In this document: in pieces, positions 43,025-52,856 of the stretch
Numbering within the stretch: the stretch's first letter is position 1
Layout: each line of letters starts with the position of its first letter
From: Kineothrix alysoides
GTDB lineage: Bacteria; Bacillota; Clostridia; Lachnospirales; Lachnospiraceae
Direction of reading: 5' to 3'
DNA length: 64,000 nt
Assembly: GCF_000732725.1 (NCBI RefSeq)
Contig: NZ_JPNB01000001.1
Coordinates: forward strand, 1,860,001-1,924,000
Notes under the pieces: generated by a model
The model's database searches: none
Told to the model about the DNA's origin: nothing
Seen by the model: only the letters and a program-made list of their open reading frames with translations
Program-made: the position numbers and the translations under genes

Positions 43025-43954
43025 TTATACCTCCTTGAACCGCTCTAAAGAGTTGATAATAAGCTCATAACTCACTTTACAAATTTCCTTGTACTTTATG
43101 TCATTTTCCTGTAAACGTGGGAATGTATTGTCAACAAGATACGATTGTTCTGAAACTACATTAAACTTCTCGGAGCAGCACTCGTCGGTAAGACAAATTC
43201 CGTAAGTTTGAATCTTACTAAGAAAGAGTTCCTTAGTCTCGTCTGTATCAATTCTTTGCAGTATACTATCAAATAACTCGCCAATACTCGACTTCCCATT
43301 GGTAAACATAGGTGACATGGACTCCAATTTTACAATAACAAGATGTCCGGGGATTGCTGATGACAACTGGGATACCGACGAAATTTTGACGCTAACTGAT
43401 GAAGCAGAAACAGCTTTAATTTCGAACCAGTCTAAATCCTTGGAAAAGTCCTTTGCTGTTCCGTCCGTTCCACTCCAAGATCTTATGGCATCGGTAACGC
43501 CATATTTTTCGACAAGTTTTGTATTGAGAAAATACAATTCGCCAAATAGTCCTTTTATTAACTCGGCAGAAATCACAGCATTACTTTTTTTAAACAAGGT
43601 CTTCCATATATGAAAGCGATTTTTCAAATAAACAAGAGCTTTTTTTTCATCATTTGTCCCATTAACAGCCTTAACAAGATCACTACAAAATGAATAAAAC
43701 ACTTGCTTCGCTGTAGACTCAAGTAAGTCGAAGTTAGTCCAATAAATACGCTCGCTTTCCTTTCCTTGCACCACCTTTAAAAGTTTTGTAGAATCCATTT
43801 TTGGAGGAACAACCGTAGATAAAAATGAAAGCCGAGGATTACCCTCATTACTAATCCCATAATAGACTTTGACTGCAGCATCTACATCTATTAGTTTCTG
43901 CGAACCCATCTCATTTGAAATAGTTTCGAACATTTCTTTCCCATAATCACTCAT
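43025..43954 (-). CDS. PD-(D/E)XK motif protein (DUF4420 type)
   Basis: A 309-residue predicted nuclease. GLFGELYFLN (about residues 145-154) gives the first Glu and KDLDWFEIKAVSAS (~183-196) the D...ExK catalytic core of the PD-(D/E)XK fold. It would be the DNA-cutting subunit of the system. The start overlaps the end of the Z1 gene by 8 bases and AIPR follows 3 bases later, so it is translationally coupled to both. Confidence 0.82.
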   Translation of the reverse strand: MSDYGKEMFETISNEMGSQKLIDVDAAVKVYYGISNEGNPRLSFLSTVVPPKMDSTKLLKVVQGKESERIYWTNFDLLESTAKQVFYSFCSDLVKAVNGTNDEKKALVYLKNRFHIWKTLFKKSNAVISAELIKGLFGELYFLNTKLVEKYGVTDAIRSWSGTDGTAKDFSKDLDWFEIKAVSASSVSVKISSVSQLSSAIPGHLVIVKLESMSPMFTNGKSSIGELFDSILQRIDTDETKELFLSKIQTYGICLTDECCSEKFNVVSEQSYLVDNTFPRLQENDIKYKEICKVSYELIINSLERFKEV

Positions 43955-46733
43955 TGCTTAACTCCTCCTCGTCAAAATCATCGTCAGCGTTTATCGCGGC
44001 TACCATCACAAGATTGCCTCTGTACACTATCCGTTCCTTTGCTTCTTTGGATGGAAATCCAACAGCAAAACCAACAAGCAAATCTGAACCAAATGCTTCT
44101 TTTACAGAGACATAACGATCACGCTCTGAAAGCGACAGCTTCGAATTGTCAATTTTAAGATCGATAAAGTAAATAGCCAATAGAGGTCGCTCACGCAATT
44201 TTAACCAGTCCGTAGCAGTCAACTGATCAGCTGGCTTGTTTGCATTTCGTGTCCTTTTCTTTGAAAGTATTTCTTGACGCTGTTCAGGAGTAATTGTGAC
44301 GCCACTATTAAAAATACCGGGATCAACAATTCGATTATTTGAACCACCCATTCGAATATAATTTTCGTCAGATGCCCCCAAATGGAAAGTACGCTCTGTC
44401 GCGGACAGGGATTTGCCTTGGATATAAGAAGTTCTTTCCGAATCGCCAGTTGCAATAACAACATCCCATTCGGGAAATAGTTTACTCTCAGATGTATACG
44501 CTGCCAAATTAACACAATCAAATCGCTGATTAATGCCACGGCCACTTGGTATAATAATTTGCTTTATAAGCGAAGCGATGTCATCTTTGCTCACATGGCT
44601 CATCATAAAGCGATTATCGATGGTAACGAACAATTTACCTTTTTTCGCCTGTGCCGCAATAAATGTTTCTACAACCAAATGATTTTTTCGATTTTTTTCT
44701 ACATCCTTAAACAACTTTGAAGTATCTGCGTACACACCTCCATAATTGACATAGTGTTCAAAGACCTGCGTGTTCCGCATTTTGTTCCTTGCTGTAACAA
44801 GCAGTGTGGTTTCGAGTGTCGCAGGTGACTCTTTGACCATAAGTCCGAAGTCTTCAGGCTTCTTCCCCTGTAGTTCCATCTCTCTAAACTGCTCTTTTAA
44901 ATCTCTAACTGCATCCAGTACCGAACCAAAACAATCAATACTTGCCTGTGACATATAAATGCGGCATAGATCCTGATAGCGGGGACGATAGCCAAACCAA
45001 CGACACATCTGAAGCAATGTGTCATATGCCGCAGCACTTCGGCTATAGTAACTCACACAAAGCCCCTCCAGTGTAAGCCCACGCGAGAGCACAAAACCCC
45101 CTATTACAATTACCCTTGATCCTATATCGGCATGGGCATTGTAATCATATCGAAAATCGCCACTATATCTGTTATTAATAATAGTTGTTTCAACCAACCT
45201 TATTTCTGCATACAAGCCATGCTGAATATCAACCCAAGCAAAATCATTACGGACTTGCGCATAGAAATCCGTCTGAGTTTCATCTCCAACAGTGAACAAA
45301 TCGTATATTTTACGCATCTCCGCGTTTTTTATAAAATCTTTCTCAGGTTTGTATGCATCCTGCTCGATAATGTTCTTCAGCAATGCTAGATAACTCTTTA
45401 CAGCCTCACTAACGCTCTCTTGGGGGGCGTTTAACGCAGTTACATTAATCATCATTGAACGATGCTTGTACTTATCACCACGCAAGCTACGAACAACATT
45501 GTTAATTAAAAAAGACAAAATAGCCTCTTTTAAACTGTCTGGTAAAGCAGAAACGACAAAGTCCTTTTTGTGCTTGACTGGAATAAAGTTTTTTTCCTCA
45601 GTGTCCAGCATTCTAATCATCGAAGGAATAGAACCATCTCGAGGGAAAACGCTCTCTCCGCCAAAATAGTAATCTGGTGCGTTAAGTTGGACAATAAAAT
45701 CGTGAGGGAACAAGTCTTGGTCGTCATCGTTTACATCAAAAGGGTTTATAAAGATGTTTGCAAATGGTGTAGCCGTAAAACCAATATAAGAAGCAATAGG
45801 AAATTTATTGTATATGTCTCGTATTCTACGATTTACTGCCGAGGGGTCATATTCAGGCCTTTTTGTGTTGGGAGACGCATTATCAGCCTCGTCATCAATA
45901 ATTAGGATGCTATTTCCCGAAATGTTATCACCTGGCTTCAGCCAGTCGTGAACGCTCTTGAGAATAGAAGCGTTTTTCTTAACCACCAAAATAACAGGCT
46001 TATTGAAATCCATAGCTTGGGCATTTGTGTTCTTTTGAATGAATTTTTTAAAATCCCAGTCAGCATTTGTAAGAGGAATGGCGTAATATTGATGAACAGA
46101 TTCGCCAACGCCTATGTAGTTTATCAACCCGCTGCCAATGGAATTACTATCTGCACCAATAAAGCCCATATCTACACGATCCTGAGTTTGCTGTCGTAGA
46201 GAGTTCGTCAGGCCAGCAAGTAAAACAATGACATGGTACCCAAAATCACAAGCCAAATTTATTAGTCCCAGATAGTTTGCAGTCTTTCCCGCTTGCACAT
46301 CCCCCATAACCATACCACGCTTTTTTGAGTCCATAGAATCTGGAGATTCTTTTGGGTTAGCACATCTCGAAAGCGTACGTTCACAATTGACTTCTAGATT
46401 ATCAATGACATCTTCATCCCATCCAGATTGACGGAGGTAGGTACGATAACGTTCAAAATAAGGGCGTTCACCATCACGCTCTGATGTAAACCAAATATCA
46501 CTACTCGAGTCATTTACAAGAATGTCTGGATCAAATGTCTTGATTCCTACATTGGTTTCGTATCTACTTACCACTTCGTTCAGAATGCGATCAAAATCTT
46601 TATCTGTCCGGAAAACTCTTATTACACTTAAAATAGTTTCCGCTTGGGTTACTAGCTCTTGATGCGCTGTTGGTTTTTTCTCTAAGAAAGCTTCAAGCAT
46701 TGTTAACGCCTTTGTAATAGTGTTATTATCCAT
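43947..46733 (-). CDS. Z1-domain ATPase/endonuclease-associated protein
   Basis: A 928-residue protein. It has a Walker A loop MGDVQAGKTANYLGLI, Walker B ILIIDDEADNASPN, helicase-like YIGFTATPFANIF, VIGGFVLSRGLTLEGL and the arginine motif LLQMCRWFGYRPRY, the last being the Z1 domain. Known members sit beside MORC-type ATPases and DNA methyltransferases, where they are thought to drive ATP-dependent DNA translocation or restriction. ATG 46733 is 10 bases after AGGAGG and the gene overlaps the MORC gene by 8 bases. Full length. Confidence 0.88.
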   Translation of the reverse strand: MDNNTITKALTMLEAFLEKKPTAHQELVTQAETILSVIRVFRTDKDFDRILNEVVSRYETNVGIKTFDPDILVNDSSSDIWFTSERDGERPYFERYRTYLRQSGWDEDVIDNLEVNCERTLSRCANPKESPDSMDSKKRGMVMGDVQAGKTANYLGLINLACDFGYHVIVLLAGLTNSLRQQTQDRVDMGFIGADSNSIGSGLINYIGVGESVHQYYAIPLTNADWDFKKFIQKNTNAQAMDFNKPVILVVKKNASILKSVHDWLKPGDNISGNSILIIDDEADNASPNTKRPEYDPSAVNRRIRDIYNKFPIASYIGFTATPFANIFINPFDVNDDDQDLFPHDFIVQLNAPDYYFGGESVFPRDGSIPSMIRMLDTEEKNFIPVKHKKDFVVSALPDSLKEAILSFLINNVVRSLRGDKYKHRSMMINVTALNAPQESVSEAVKSYLALLKNIIEQDAYKPEKDFIKNAEMRKIYDLFTVGDETQTDFYAQVRNDFAWVDIQHGLYAEIRLVETTIINNRYSGDFRYDYNAHADIGSRVIVIGGFVLSRGLTLEGLCVSYYSRSAAAYDTLLQMCRWFGYRPRYQDLCRIYMSQASIDCFGSVLDAVRDLKEQFREMELQGKKPEDFGLMVKESPATLETTLLVTARNKMRNTQVFEHYVNYGGVYADTSKLFKDVEKNRKNHLVVETFIAAQAKKGKLFVTIDNRFMMSHVSKDDIASLIKQIIIPSGRGINQRFDCVNLAAYTSESKLFPEWDVVIATGDSERTSYIQGKSLSATERTFHLGASDENYIRMGGSNNRIVDPGIFNSGVTITPEQRQEILSKKRTRNANKPADQLTATDWLKLRERPLLAIYFIDLKIDNSKLSLSERDRYVSVKEAFGSDLLVGFAVGFPSKEAKERIVYRGNLVMVAAINADDDFDEEELSNE

Positions 46734-48192
46734 TACCAAGCAACCTCCTTGTGATATAGTCAGTTTTTTCTTTCAGATTGCTGTATACCTCAGTTGAAAG
46801 CAATCTACTAAGAAGTCCAGCCTTATCATTTGGCTTTGCCATAGCCAAAATATCTGTTAACTCGCTTATTTGTTGTTCCTCATCAAACATATCCGTTCTA
46901 TCTGATATTCGAAGAGTGTCATCTGTATGGTCGTTCCAAATAGAATGTTTTGGCAGTGAGGTTTCTATTTGGGATAACAGAATTTCAAGAAGCTTCGCTT
47001 CGCCATGCCCCAAATTATCAAATAATTCAACAACAAGTGGATTATCACGATTAACGCTGTACAATGCCGTCTTCTCTTGCATATTTATTGTCCGTATCCA
47101 CACAGGGCTTTCTGTTCGTTGCTCCTTTATACCAGGGAAACGTACAGTTTTCTTACTACGAACAAATGAATCCTTGACGGAGGCTCGGAGTTCCTCTCGG
47201 ATTACATCTGGTATTCGTGCGGAGGACTTCTTTACATCCAACATCCAAATAGAATCCAATGTTGAGGGGATATCCACTTGAACACGAGCAAGCTTATTCT
47301 GCTCACTTTTTAAACCCATTCGAAACCAACTGCCCCACGAAATAAGTCTTCTATTTCGGTAGAGGTAGAATCCTTGGTCGTCGTGAATACTCTTCGGATA
47401 TCCCAATAAGGCCTTCTCCTCGTTCATGATAGTGTTCCAAAAGGGGAGTGTATAAGGTGTCACATCTATGTAATATCCATTAACCTTCAATCGCTCGGTG
47501 TGCCCGGTTTGCTGTCTTGGGGCAGAGCCACATAGGAACGGGTCACGCTTTTCAATTCTTTGATAGTTAAAATAAATTTCATGGCTTGCATAAAAACGAT
47601 GGAACACTAATTCCACATGTTTCTTTGCTTCTGCTATCATCTCACGAAAGGTATCCTCAAACTTCTTTGAATGTCCCTGAATTTTATCAAAATCCTGCCA
47701 AATCACCAGAGTTCCTGATGTAAATTCAAACAATTTATCTATATTAGGCAACTTATTAATTTCATCTGTATCTAGAACTCGCAAATTCCATTTGTTCTTT
47801 TCTTCAATAAGATTCAGGTCAAATGTAATAGCACCGCATTCATCGCCGACCTTGCTTGCAACCGTAAATATACGACATTGAGAGAGTGAAGCAGCTTTTA
47901 ACCCCAAGCCAAAACGTCCAAGTTCCAACTCGCTGTCTTCTCGTCCTTCTCGAATAGAGCCGAGAAGCATCGCATTCTCTAGTTCGTCATAGTTCATACC
48001 TATACCATCATCAAGGAATTGGACATAGTTGGAACTGCCGCCTACTTCACTGATTACGTTAATATGGCGCGCCTTTGCAGAGATACTGTTATCAATAATA
48101 TCCGCGACTGCTGTTGAAAAACTGTATCCGATCGCACGTATACCAGTTATTAACGCCTTAGCCGGCGGTTCTTTAACAATGATTCTCCCCAC
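46726..48192 (-). CDS. MORC/MutL-like GHKL ATPase
   Basis: A 488-residue protein with a GHKL ATPase domain: AVADIIDNSISAKA (D31, N34), FLDDGIGM (59-66) and LGRFGLGLKAAS (91-102) are the N, G1 and G2 boxes. The rest includes a probable S5-like transducer domain and a helical C-terminus. Prokaryotic MORC-like ATPases occur in restriction-type operons and may form ATP-gated clamps on DNA. GTG start after GAGGAG with a 5-base spacer. Placed between the methyltransferase and the Z1 gene. Confidence 0.87.
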   Translation of the reverse strand: MGRIIVKEPPAKALITGIRAIGYSFSTAVADIIDNSISAKARHINVISEVGGSSNYVQFLDDGIGMNYDELENAMLLGSIREGREDSELELGRFGLGLKAASLSQCRIFTVASKVGDECGAITFDLNLIEEKNKWNLRVLDTDEINKLPNIDKLFEFTSGTLVIWQDFDKIQGHSKKFEDTFREMIAEAKKHVELVFHRFYASHEIYFNYQRIEKRDPFLCGSAPRQQTGHTERLKVNGYYIDVTPYTLPFWNTIMNEEKALLGYPKSIHDDQGFYLYRNRRLISWGSWFRMGLKSEQNKLARVQVDIPSTLDSIWMLDVKKSSARIPDVIREELRASVKDSFVRSKKTVRFPGIKEQRTESPVWIRTINMQEKTALYSVNRDNPLVVELFDNLGHGEAKLLEILLSQIETSLPKHSIWNDHTDDTLRISDRTDMFDEEQQISELTDILAMAKPNDKAGLLSRLLSTEVYSNLKEKTDYITRRLLGNG

Positions 48193-48206
48193 GACAGCTC
48201 CTCCTC

Positions 48207-49361
48207 TCAGTTATCTGAAATCGGTTTTTGGGCAATTCCATACTGTCCAGCAAACATTTCACGGAATATTTCGGCCAGCACATTTACGACTATGGAATTA
48301 CCAATCAACTTGTTCATTCTCCTATATGTAAAGTCTAAGTGTATCGTTCTCTCGTATTCCTCTTCTGTGAAGCCCATAAACAAAAACGCTTCACGTATAG
48401 TCAAACGCCTAAAAGTTTTACCCAAAGCTCCTGTGTATTTAAATAGAGCTGCCGTGTATGTTCTGTCCATATTACAAGTTATGGTTCTAATGATGGTATT
48501 CTCATTGGCCACCTTGCCATTTATTGCCCACATCTTCTGCCGAGATGGTGTGGCATTTAGTTGTGCAATATTGGCTTCATTGCGCAACATTTCGCGTTCA
48601 TAATCTAATCTTAAAAATTGAGTTGCATCAAATTTTCGCTCTTGTTTTCCGCAATCAATGCGTTCGGATACTCTAACGAGATTTTGGCCCAGTTTACTTA
48701 CAATAAAAGCTCGAACTCTATCCTGTGGTATTCCAAAGTCGAGTGCATTTAATACCATAGGCACATCGTTTTGATATCCTATTGACTCAAGAAATTCCAA
48801 GAAGGCCTTCAAATCTTCCTTGAAAGCATCACACAACACCGTTTTAACGTTTTCCATCAGCAAATAATCTGGAAGTTTATCCAATGCGTGAAGTTCTTTA
48901 AGAAGACGCTCAATTTCCCATAAAAGTGACGAACGTGTGCCAGAACCCTTTTTCATCCCCTTACCATTTCCACCAGTTGATAAGTCTTGGCATGGAAAAC
49001 TATAAATGAGGAGATCACATTTTGGCATTAATTCGCCTTTAAGTTGCGAAATAGAACCGTAATTTTTACTACGCTTATTAGCAATATAAAGTCGTTCGAT
49101 AACATCCCGATCCAATAAGTTTAAATTCGTCTTACGTACCGAATCGCGGCTAAAATCATATTGTGACAGATACTCCATCTGTTCTTCATAGGAGGGTACT
49201 TCAATAACTTCTTCGTCAGAATGATGAATGGCGTCATAACAAATAATTGCATCTACCATCCACTCGCTTATGCCAACTATTTCATAATCTGCACAAAGGC
49301 GATCTAAAGCAGTAGCTTGTGCACCGATACCGGCAAAAGCCTCAAATACACGCAAAGCCAT
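48207..49361 (-). CDS. DNA (cytosine-5)-methyltransferase, Dcm type
   Basis: A 384-residue C5 methyltransferase. Motif I is FEAFAGIGAQATAL, motif IV IYSFPCQDLSTGG with the catalytic Cys, motif VI LLMENVKTV, motif VIII FGIPQDRVRAFIV, and motifs IX-X RRLTIREAFLFMGF and KLIGNSIVVNVLAE. It should protect host DNA at the site used by the downstream genes; the target sequence is not deducible. ATG 49361 follows GAAAGGAGG; the further upstream extension overlaps the regulator gene. Head enzyme of the defence operon, behind an XRE regulator. Confidence 0.93.
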   Translation of the reverse strand: MALRVFEAFAGIGAQATALDRLCADYEIVGISEWMVDAIICYDAIHHSDEEVIEVPSYEEQMEYLSQYDFSRDSVRKTNLNLLDRDVIERLYIANKRSKNYGSISQLKGELMPKCDLLIYSFPCQDLSTGGNGKGMKKGSGTRSSLLWEIERLLKELHALDKLPDYLLMENVKTVLCDAFKEDLKAFLEFLESIGYQNDVPMVLNALDFGIPQDRVRAFIVSKLGQNLVRVSERIDCGKQERKFDATQFLRLDYEREMLRNEANIAQLNATPSRQKMWAINGKVANENTIIRTITCNMDRTYTAALFKYTGALGKTFRRLTIREAFLFMGFTEEEYERTIHLDFTYRRMNKLIGNSIVVNVLAEIFREMFAGQYGIAQKPISDN

Positions 49362-49416
49362 AATAGCAACCCCTCCTTTCTCATTTTTATAAAGTTCATT
49401 ATTTTGAATCGCTTTC

Positions 49417-49635
49417 TTAAGTATTGTCTGCCTTTTCAGGAGTCGAATCAACAATATCAGCAATATTGCAATTTAGAGCTTTGCATATTTTTAATAAAGA
49501 AGCCATCGTAACAATCTCTCCCTTTGATAGCTTTGCAATAGTCGCTGGACTAACATGCGCCATTTTGCGCAACTGAGTTTTGTTTATGTCTTTGTCGATG
49601 CATAACTTCCATAATTTCTTGTAGCTAACAGTCAT
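49417..49635 (-). CDS. XRE-family HTH controller protein of the defence operon
   Basis: A 72-residue single HTH protein (KTQLRKMAHVSPATIAKLSK then IVTMASLLKICKALNCNI). Size and place, 55 bases ahead of the methyltransferase, fit a C-protein-like controller that times methyltransferase and nuclease expression after transfer to a new host. AAAGGAGG precedes the ATG. Operator boxes were not identified. Confidence 0.8.
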   Translation of the reverse strand: MTVSYKKLWKLCIDKDINKTQLRKMAHVSPATIAKLSKGEIVTMASLLKICKALNCNIADIVDSTPEKADNT

Positions 49636-49683
49636 GGTTTTGACCTCCTTTAGATGCTACCGCCTTTAAAATATCCATTTACA

Positions 49684-49914
49684 TCACATTTCCAACTGTA
49701 CATATATTGTTTCTAAATGATGATATTCTCTTTGCTTTTCATCAAAGATAGAGGTGCCTTGTCCAAAAATATATTGTTTCATAACGGGGTATCGTTTTTG
49801 CAAGATATAAAAGATTCCAACTCCACTTATACTCGACAACAGCAATATTTGTGTGAAACCCGCATAAGACTTCCGATCTAGAATCGACATAATGCTTCTG
49901 TGTGGCAAGGTCAT
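49684..49914 (-). CDS. Hypothetical 76-residue protein with one hydrophobic segment
   Basis: A short frame with a possible membrane helix (FTQILLLSSISGVGIFYIL, residues 20-38). No ribosome binding site precedes the ATG and no family is recognised. It may be a small membrane protein or a fragment. Confidence 0.3.
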   Translation of the reverse strand: MTLPHRSIMSILDRKSYAGFTQILLLSSISGVGIFYILQKRYPVMKQYIFGQGTSIFDEKQREYHHLETIYVQLEM

Positions 49915-50072
49915 AGGGTTATTAGCAACGTATTTCGACTAAATAATCCTATGTTTTCTATTATAAACGCCAAAAAAATATATATCAATAGTAAAGCTTC
50001 ACATATACGAATCTTTTATATGTGTAGGTGAATGAAAAATTCTAATATCTCTTATTTTATTATTGTCTGAAT

Positions 50073-50142
50073 ATTTGTAAACATTTGTAAACGAGATGCA
50101 GGTTTTGTAAACGAAAATCCACATTTGTAAGCGAAATGCAGT
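50073..50142 (+). repeat. Three and a half direct repeats with exact 20-bp period
   Basis: Units start at 50083, 50103 and 50123, with consensus WTTTGTAARCGAAATGCAG; a half unit (ATTTGTAAAC) precedes at 50073. This iteron-like array sits in a gene-free stretch between the defence operon and an IS30 remnant. It could be a replication or transposase binding site, or a controller-protein operator. Confidence 0.7.
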
Positions 50143-50283
50143 TTGATTTTTTGCTTTTTCTGACGTATGATAATAGAAAATAGATATGCCAAAAGGAAGT
50201 CAACTCCCTCTCGATTTTTTTGTAATCGGAGAACCGACCCCCTTTCTCAGTTCTTTATGAGCTGTTGGTGGCACTGTTTTATA

Positions 50284-50750
50284 TTATTTTTTGAGAAGAG
50301 CTGGTTTTAACATGATGTCATTGGCGACAACCGGTGAACATCCAAGTTTATGTAAAACCTCTTCTCCGTGATAAAAGCTGAACGTTTCGTACGGACTACG
50401 ATTATTCAGCTTTTTTCTTTTGTATGAATTAATGTGATTCATCATTAAGTTGATATCTTCTTGTGTCAGATAATTTATGCTGGTTCCTTTGGGAATCACA
50501 CAACGTATTATTTCGTGGTTCACTTCAATCGTTCCCTTTTGATAAGGACTACCTGCATCACAATAGAGTACGCGGGTTCTTAAACAAGCAAATTTTTTAT
50601 TACCATACTCAATGGATTTCTGATTCTAAAACCCACTTCCGTTGTCTGTTTAAATGCCAAAAAAATTTAACAAATTTTTCTTTGCCAAGGATATCACAGA
50701 GTATGTCATAACTATCAGTAACGCATTTTGATGTGTTATGAAAGCAGGGC
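50284..50750 (-). pseudogene. IS30-family transposase remnant
   Basis: The C-terminal part is open (residues IPKGTSINYLTQEDINLMMN, SYKRKKLNNRSPYETF, GEEVLHKLG). Upstream on the minus strand TDNGSGF and RTRVLYCDAGSPYQKGTIEV appear, interrupted by stops after FGI and GSGF; these correspond to LTDNGSEF and YCDAGSPYQKG in IS30 transposases. About 155 of ~330 residues remain. A GTGGCACTGTTTTAT stretch at about 50270 may be part of the terminal repeat. Confidence 0.75.
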
Positions 50751-50839
50751 ATTCACAAACCTACACTCCATAAGAATTCGTCTTCTGCCCTCGGTTGACT
50801 AGGGTGTGTCTAGAAGCACAAACAACTTGTACTAGTCAT

Positions 50840-51089
50840 CAACCACCAGTTCAACTGGCGGTTTGTTATTAGCCCTCATAAGGGCTATATTACCGCTTGC
50901 TCCAAAGAGCGGTATCGCAAGCACTTTTTCGGATCCGCTATAAAGCGGTACTTATTGAATCTTCTTTTCTTAATTCTTCTGCTTGCTCTTTTATATATTT
51001 CCGAACTGCTTCATCTGTTATGAAGCCACTTGTATCAACATAATATCCTCTTGCCCAAAAAGCTTTATCCCATTTGTTTTGCAGTTCTT
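50840..51089 (-). mobile_element. IS200/IS605-type TnpA 3' fragment with terminal hairpins
   Basis: The minus strand from 51089 to 50938 encodes KWDKAFWARGYYVDTSGFIT, DEAVRKYIKEQAEEL and a stop, the C-terminus of an HUH (IS200-like) transposase. Downstream are hairpins as found at IS200/IS605 ends: CCGCTATAAAGCGG, ACCGCT-N8-AGCGGT, AGCCCT-CATA-AGGGCT and CCACCAGTTCAACTGGCGG (50842-50951). The N-terminal two thirds are missing, so it is inactive. Confidence 0.65.
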
Positions 51090-51157
51090 AATGTCTGTAA
51101 TAAACCATCAATATACTTTTGCCTTTTAGATATCTCATAAACATTGAAAGGCTTAGC

Positions 51158-52195
51158 TTAGTCCGGCCTTGTCTGCTCCTCAAGCTCCAATAAGAACTTA
51201 TCATAATCGGACATAAACAACTTGTCCTGCACAATACGATATTTTTCAAATTCTGTTTCTGCATATAGCTTTGCCTGTTCCGCACTTATCTTTCCTGCAC
51301 CAGTAAGTATCTCATTGCCATTAAACTCCAGAAAACCATCAAGGCGTTTTGCCCAATCCTCCATACTCATAGGAATCTGGCGTTCAGCCTGTAACTCTGC
51401 GTAATCAAGGTACAAGGATACGATTCTTTCCATGTAAGATATTTCATTGTCGCTCAGATAATTCTTCGCAATCGACACATCAGCTTTTACAATCTTTCCG
51501 TCTGGAGCAGCCTCCCAAGTGGTTAATCCCATATGCTCTTTTTCTGCATTAGCACGTTCCACGATAAGTTCCGCCGCTGTATGTCTGTGTACAGCCCAAT
51601 GCATTTTGTTTTGCACCGTTTGGAAGAAACGCTTGGTAGTCTTAGCATCTTTATCGTAATCAAAGGCTGTCGCATACAGGTCAGTAATTTTTTGATAGAA
51701 TTTGCGCTCAGAGAGACGAATTTCTCGAATATTTTGTAACTGACGTTCAAAATATTCATCTGTGAACATATGACCTTTTTTCAATCGCTCCTTATCCATT
51801 GTCCAACCTTGAATGGTATAATCTTTGACGATTTGTCCAGACCATTTGCGGAAGCGAACAGCACGGTCATTGTTTACCTTGAAGCCGACAGCGATGATTG
51901 CCTGTAGATTATAGTGCTTTGTATTGTATGATTTTCCATCTGCTGCAGTTATTAAGTATTTCTTAACAACTGAATTTTCCTCCAATTCATCATCTGAGAA
52001 AATAGTTTTCAAATGCTGATTAATCGCCGGAACTGATACATCATACAACACTGCCATCATTTTCTGTGTCAGCCATATATTTTCATCTTCATAGCGCATC
52101 TCCATGCTGTCAGCATTATCACCAACCGCCGCCACATAGGTCAGATATTCAGCCGCCGAGCTATGAATGGTTATTTCATCCTTCTTTTTACCCAT
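51158..52195 (-). CDS. RhuM-family protein
   Basis: A 345-residue protein of the RhuM family: ENIWLTQKMMAVLYDVSVPA near the N-terminus (a HTH-like segment), NLQAIIAVGFKVNNDRAVRF and FRKWSGQIVKDYTIQGWTMD are the conserved blocks. RhuM proteins occur in pathogenicity islands and mobile elements; function is unknown but the N-terminus suggests DNA binding. AGGAAAGGG precedes ATG 52195. It borders the IS200 fragment at one end, so the gene may be island cargo. Confidence 0.8.
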   Translation of the reverse strand: MGKKKDEITIHSSAAEYLTYVAAVGDNADSMEMRYEDENIWLTQKMMAVLYDVSVPAINQHLKTIFSDDELEENSVVKKYLITAADGKSYNTKHYNLQAIIAVGFKVNNDRAVRFRKWSGQIVKDYTIQGWTMDKERLKKGHMFTDEYFERQLQNIREIRLSERKFYQKITDLYATAFDYDKDAKTTKRFFQTVQNKMHWAVHRHTAAELIVERANAEKEHMGLTTWEAAPDGKIVKADVSIAKNYLSDNEISYMERIVSLYLDYAELQAERQIPMSMEDWAKRLDGFLEFNGNEILTGAGKISAEQAKLYAETEFEKYRIVQDKLFMSDYDKFLLELEEQTRPD

Positions 52196-52414
52196 AACAG
52201 TTCCCTTTCCTAACACATATTATATCTGTCTAATATTAGTTTTTTAATTTTTATCCTGCATAAAAATACTCTGTTTTGCTGTATAAAGCTCTGCTTATGT
52301 TACTCATCCGATAAGCAATCCGTTATTTTTAATCCACTTAAAGTTTTCAGAAATCAACGAAGATAAGTATTCTATGTCCAGTAATCATATCCTGCTAGCT
52401 CGGTAAATACTGCA

Positions 52415-52579
52415 CTAGCCACGATCTTCTCTCATCTTCTTCAATTTTTCTTTCACTTCATCAATTGTACTGGTTCTGCCGTCCTTCATTGCCTTATATC
52501 CTTCACCGACTAAACGATAAAATTCTAATTTTTCAATATCAGTTAGTTCTAATACTTTCTGTGCATTTGCTACTAACAT
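52415..52579 (-). CDS. Small antitoxin-like protein without a toxin partner
   Basis: A 54-residue protein starting MLVANAQKVLELTDIEKLEF with a C-terminal basic helix (STIDEVKEKLKKMREDRG). This resembles small prevent-host-death/RelB-type addiction components. The start is taken at ATG 52579 after AAAGGGTG. No toxin frame follows; the 200 bases downstream hold none, so it is an orphan or a solitary regulator. Confidence 0.5.
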   Translation of the reverse strand: MLVANAQKVLELTDIEKLEFYRLVGEGYKAMKDGRTSTIDEVKEKLKKMREDRG

Positions 52580-52856
52580 ACAACCACACCCTTTCTTCAT
52601 TTATAAAATACCATATTTATTTATCTTCAACAATCACTTATTGTTTAATACTTTTACTAAATACAGCATACTTATCAGCCTCATCTGTCAAAAACTATTA
52701 TTAAAATTTTTCCAGACAAATAAAACATCTTAAGTAAGCACGCTTTGTATCTTAACAATATAATAAAAACGATAAAATCATATTCATAAATATACGTAAT
52801 AAAGTTTTAAATTATCTTATATTTGCAAATAATGGGTTGAAATTACCAAATACCAA

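Noticed and set aside
40931-49635. DISARM or BREX system
   Set aside because: The set lacks the DUF1998, PLD or PglZ proteins; the MORC/Z1/AIPR composition is different.
50073-50142. CRISPR array
   Set aside because: The units are contiguous 20-bp repeats without spacers of normal length and there are no cas genes.
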